From assembly GCF_002979865.1 (NCBI RefSeq), contig NZ_PCPZ01000001.1, positions 806,001 through 870,000 of the forward strand: a stretch of DNA of 64,000 nucleotides, read 5' to 3'. Below, piece by piece: positions 61,636-64,000 of the stretch (the stretch's first letter is position 1; the number at the start of each line of letters is the position of its first letter). A model generated the notes under the pieces. The model searched no databases and was not told the DNA's origin. It saw only the letters and a list, made by a program, of their open reading frames with translations. The position numbers and the translations under genes were made by a program. This stretch comes from Arthrobacter sp. MYb214. GTDB lineage: Bacteria > Actinomycetota > Actinomycetes > Actinomycetales > Micrococcaceae.

Positions 61636-64000
61636 TCAATTACGCAATGCCCGGCGGACGCTATCTGTGCGTTGCTCAGCGTTGCTGATCTGGATGTTCA
61701 CCGCCAGCACGCTCAACGAATCGGTGGCAACGGTGATCGGCGCGAATTTGGCAACGGTCACTTCAGGATGGTTGTCCTTGAAGAGCGAGACGCGGGTGAT
61801 GAAGTCCTTCAGGGCATCAAGATCCACCGCCGGCAATCCCTGGTAGCCGAAGAGCCGCACGCTGCTGCGCGGACGGCGGATGAGCTGTTCCAGATCATGG
61901 GTGGAGAACGGCGCCACGCCGTGGGCCCAATCATCGAGCAGGTTTACCGGATCGCCGCTGAGCCCGAAGGAAATGACTGGACCAAGCAACGGGTCTTCCA
62001 CGGCCTTGACCACGCAAGCCTGGCCAGCAGGAGCCATGCTCTGCACTTCCAGGGAGTCCACGCCGTAAACCGCCATCAGCGACTTCATATGCGTGAAGTT
62101 CGCTTCCAGGCTCTGCTTGTCCGGGATGCTCAAGCGCACGCCGCCCAAGTCCAGGCGTTGGCGCAGATCAGGGTCGTTGGCTTTCAGTGCCACCGGCCAG
62201 CCGAATTCTTCGGCCGCCGCAACAGCTTCTTCTGCGGTGTGCACCACCCGATGGGACAGGAACTTGATCCCGTAGAAGTCCAGCAGCTTCTGCACCTGCG
62301 CGTCGTCCAATTCCAGCAGGTTGGTCCCCGAGATGGTCTGCACCAATTCATCAAGGTACTCCGCGGCACCGTCCACGTCGATTCCAGCTGGATCCTTCAT
62401 CGGCTCGTAGGGAACGTCAACCCACTGCTGGTATCCATAGGCCTTGGCCAGGGCGCCGATGACGGTGGTTGGCGAGGTGTATACCGGAATCCCCTGCTTC
62501 AGGCCGCCAGTAATTTTCGTATCCGCCAGGCCCGGAACCAATGCCACCACTGGTTTTGGCTGGCCAATGAACTCCTTGGCGACCTTCAGAACTGCGCTGG
62601 TATCCAGCTCCGAGTAGGGCAGGTGCGCCAGCAGAATGGTGTGGATCTGCGGGTCTTCCACCAGTTCCTTGATCCGGGCGCGCAGCACCGGAATGGCCTT
62701 GGACTGGCCCATGCTGTAGTCCAGCTCTTCGCTCTGCACGACGGTGTTCAGGTTCCTGTCCTCGGCGACGTCGCACACCACCTCTGCGATGGTCGAGGAG
62801 TTGGACAGGATCGCAACGTTCGGGCCCTTCGGCGCAGGGAAGACCGAAAGCAGGGCCGTGACATCCAGCAGCTCTTCTGATGAACGCACGCGAATCACGC
62901 CAGACTGGCGAAGAATTGCGTTCATTGCACCTGGTGGCGCTTGGCCTACGCGCACCGAGTGGCCCGGAGGAAGGCGGCGGCCCATCACATCGGATTTAGC
63001 CACGATCACAGGCTTGCTGCGGGCCAGGCGCCGGGCGATGCGTGCGAACTTGCGTGGGTTGCCAAAGGATTCCAGGTACAACGCGACAACATGGGTACGC
63101 AGGTCGTCCTCAAAGAACTGCATCGCGTCGTTGCCGGATACGTCAGCGCGCAGGCCTGCGGAAATGGCGCTGCTGGGGCCAACACCTTGCTGCAAGGCCA
63201 CACCCTGGATGATTGTGCCCATGGCGGCCGATTGGGTGAAGAATCCGACGTTTCCGGATGGCGGAACGTGGTGGCTTCCGGTGGCATACAGCTTCACCTG
63301 CGGGTCGGTATTCATCAGCCCGGCAGAACCCGGCCCTACCACCCGCATGCCGTTGGCACGAGCCAGCGACACAAGTTCACGCTGGGCACTCAACCCTTCC
63401 GGAGTTTCGTAGCCGGTGGTCATGATGACCAGGGATTTGACCCCGTGGGTGGCGCAGTCCCCGATGGCTTCCATGACCCCTTCGCGCGGAATGCACAGGA
63501 AGGCGACATCCACCGGTCCCGGGATTTCGGTGATCTTCCCATAGGCCACCATGCCGCCCACTTCCAAGGCCGCATCGTTCACCGCATACACGGCACCGGT
63601 GTACCCGGATTCCACAATTTGTTCCAGCACGTCGTGCCCCAGCTTGCCCCAGGTGCGGCTGGCTCCGATGACGGCAACGGACCTAGGCGCCAGAAGAGCA
63701 GCAACACTGCTCGCCTCGGCGCGGTGTTCTCGCGCCTCGGTCACTTCGCGGGATTTCTCGGTGGGACTGATGGAAAATTCGAGCATGACTACGCCGTCTT
63801 CAAAATGCCGTGCGACCGCGTACCCGGCATCGGAGAAGACGGTGAGCATCTTCCGGTTCTCTGGAAGAACCTCGGCCGAGAACTTCTCGATGTCGTTTTC
63901 ACGGGCCGCCGCGGCCAGATGCTCCAAGAGGATCGAGCCGATACCAGTGCCCTGGTATTCGTCCGAGACGTTGAAGGCGACTTCCGCCTCCCTCGGGTCA
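61636..64000 (-). CDS. GNAT acetyltransferase / acyl-CoA synthetase (NDP-forming) fusion, N terminus outside window
   Basis: The visible 788 codons run to the window edge without a start. The right end encodes the acetyl-CoA motif of a GNAT domain, YQGTGIGSILLEHLAAAARE, then a CoA-binding Rossmann domain (LLAPRSVAVIGASRTWGKLGHDV), a succinyl-CoA-ligase-like domain, and an ATP-grasp domain at the C terminus. This N-GNAT/C-synthetase order is that of type II Pat-like protein lysine acetyltransferases of actinomycetes, which adjust acetyl-CoA synthetase activity. It may instead act on small molecules. A TTG at 63927 in the same frame is not a plausible start because the GNAT motif is upstream of it. 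Confidence 0.9.
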   Translation of the reverse strand, partial: DPREAEVAFNVSDEYQGTGIGSILLEHLAAAARENDIEKFSAEVLPENRKMLTVFSDAGYAVARHFEDGVVMLEFSISPTEKSREVTEAREHRAEASSVAALLAPRSVAVIGASRTWGKLGHDVLEQIVESGYTGAVYAVNDAALEVGGMVAYGKITEIPGPVDVAFLCIPREGVMEAIGDCATHGVKSLVIMTTGYETPEGLSAQRELVSLARANGMRVVGPGSAGLMNTDPQVKLYATGSHHVPPSGNVGFFTQSAAMGTIIQGVALQQGVGPSSAISAGLRADVSGNDAMQFFEDDLRTHVVALYLESFGNPRKFARIARRLARSKPVIVAKSDVMGRRLPPGHSVRVGQAPPGAMNAILRQSGVIRVRSSEELLDVTALLSVFPAPKGPNVAILSNSSTIAEVVCDVAEDRNLNTVVQSEELDYSMGQSKAIPVLRARIKELVEDPQIHTILLAHLPYSELDTSAVLKVAKEFIGQPKPVVALVPGLADTKITGGLKQGIPVYTSPTTVIGALAKAYGYQQWVDVPYEPMKDPAGIDVDGAAEYLDELVQTISGTNLLELDDAQVQKLLDFYGIKFLSHRVVHTAEEAVAAAEEFGWPVALKANDPDLRQRLDLGGVRLSIPDKQSLEANFTHMKSLMAVYGVDSLEVQSMAPAGQACVVKAVEDPLLGPVISFGLSGDPVNLLDDWAHGVAPFSTHDLEQLIRRPRSSVRLFGYQGLPAVDLDALKDFITRVSLFKDNHPEVTVAKFAPITVATDSLSVLAVNIQISNAEQRTDSVRRALRN

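Overview
This is a 64-kb chromosomal window from a high-GC Gram-positive bacterium of the family Micrococcaceae. The protein sequences read like Arthrobacter or Glutamicibacter; the genus is my inference. The evidence is the actinobacterial gene set (SepH, DUF3093, DUF3159, DUF3710, DUF4193, DUF5998, DUF6318, TIGR03085), the short actinobacterial -10 boxes placed 6-7 nt before start codons, and an FMN riboswitch in front of a ribM-ribDE-ribBA-ribH operon. I see no rRNA, insertion sequence, integrase, prophage or CRISPR array. Most of the window is housekeeping chromosome, with a few accessory insertions.

Layout. (1) 1-13.4 kb, mostly minus strand: tryptophan genes (trpC cut by the window edge, two small trp-linked membrane proteins, trpE), hisI, then hisF-hisG-hisE and the riboflavin operon under its riboswitch. 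A plus-strand block (3.7-6.8 kb) sits between hisI and hisF. It holds a TIGR03085 protein, two paralogous DUF6318 surface proteins and an AT-richer PKD-like secreted protein. (2) 13.5-18.1 kb, minus strand: rpe, rsmB, fmt, def and a PD-(D/E)XK nuclease-like protein. (3) 18.3-19.4 kb: ten tRNA genes, seven of them tRNA-Gly(GCC), the last five in an exact 95-bp tandem array. (4) 19.6-35.1 kb: an orphan MT0933-like antitoxin, a BenE transporter, zapE, a rhodanese-SufE pair preceded by a probable leaderless small ORF, YbaK, an alpha/beta hydrolase, MsrB, a DUF6421-SDR-threonine aldolase group, DUF3000-RNase D, and a fadA-fadB beta-oxidation operon.

(5) 35.3-43.4 kb: a more mosaic stretch. It contains a sodium:solute symporter with a 43-residue partner protein, about 1 kb without a recognisable gene, a Tat-type Rieske lipoprotein, an aldo/keto reductase, a stand-alone long-form argG with a candidate ARG box, a GNAT enzyme, a WGR-like unknown and a DUF402 protein. 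(6) 43.4-64 kb: dxs, a phosphotransferase, a methyltransferase, acnA, a TrmA/RumA-family methyltransferase, a KimA-like permease next to the TrkA-type proteins CeoB and CeoC, DUF3159, an OB-fold protein, DUF3710, dut, DUF3093, DUF4193, sepH, an alkaline-phosphatase-family protein, DUF5998 and a GNAT/acyl-CoA-synthetase fusion cut by the right edge. Much of this order (DUF3000, RNase D, dxs, TrmA-like, APC permease, CeoB, CeoC, DUF3159, OB-fold, DUF3710, dut, DUF3093, DUF4193) matches the Rv2680-Rv2699 region of Mycobacterium tuberculosis as I remember it.

Functional themes: Trp/His/riboflavin biosynthesis; initiator-Met processing (def-fmt); glycine tRNA supply; sulfur transfer; fatty-acid oxidation; potassium uptake; division and envelope functions. 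The less ordinary signals are the tRNA-Gly array, the leaderless small ORF that stops 2 nt before the rhodanese gene, the DUF6318/PKD cassette between his genes, the tiny symporter partner gene, and several candidate operators.
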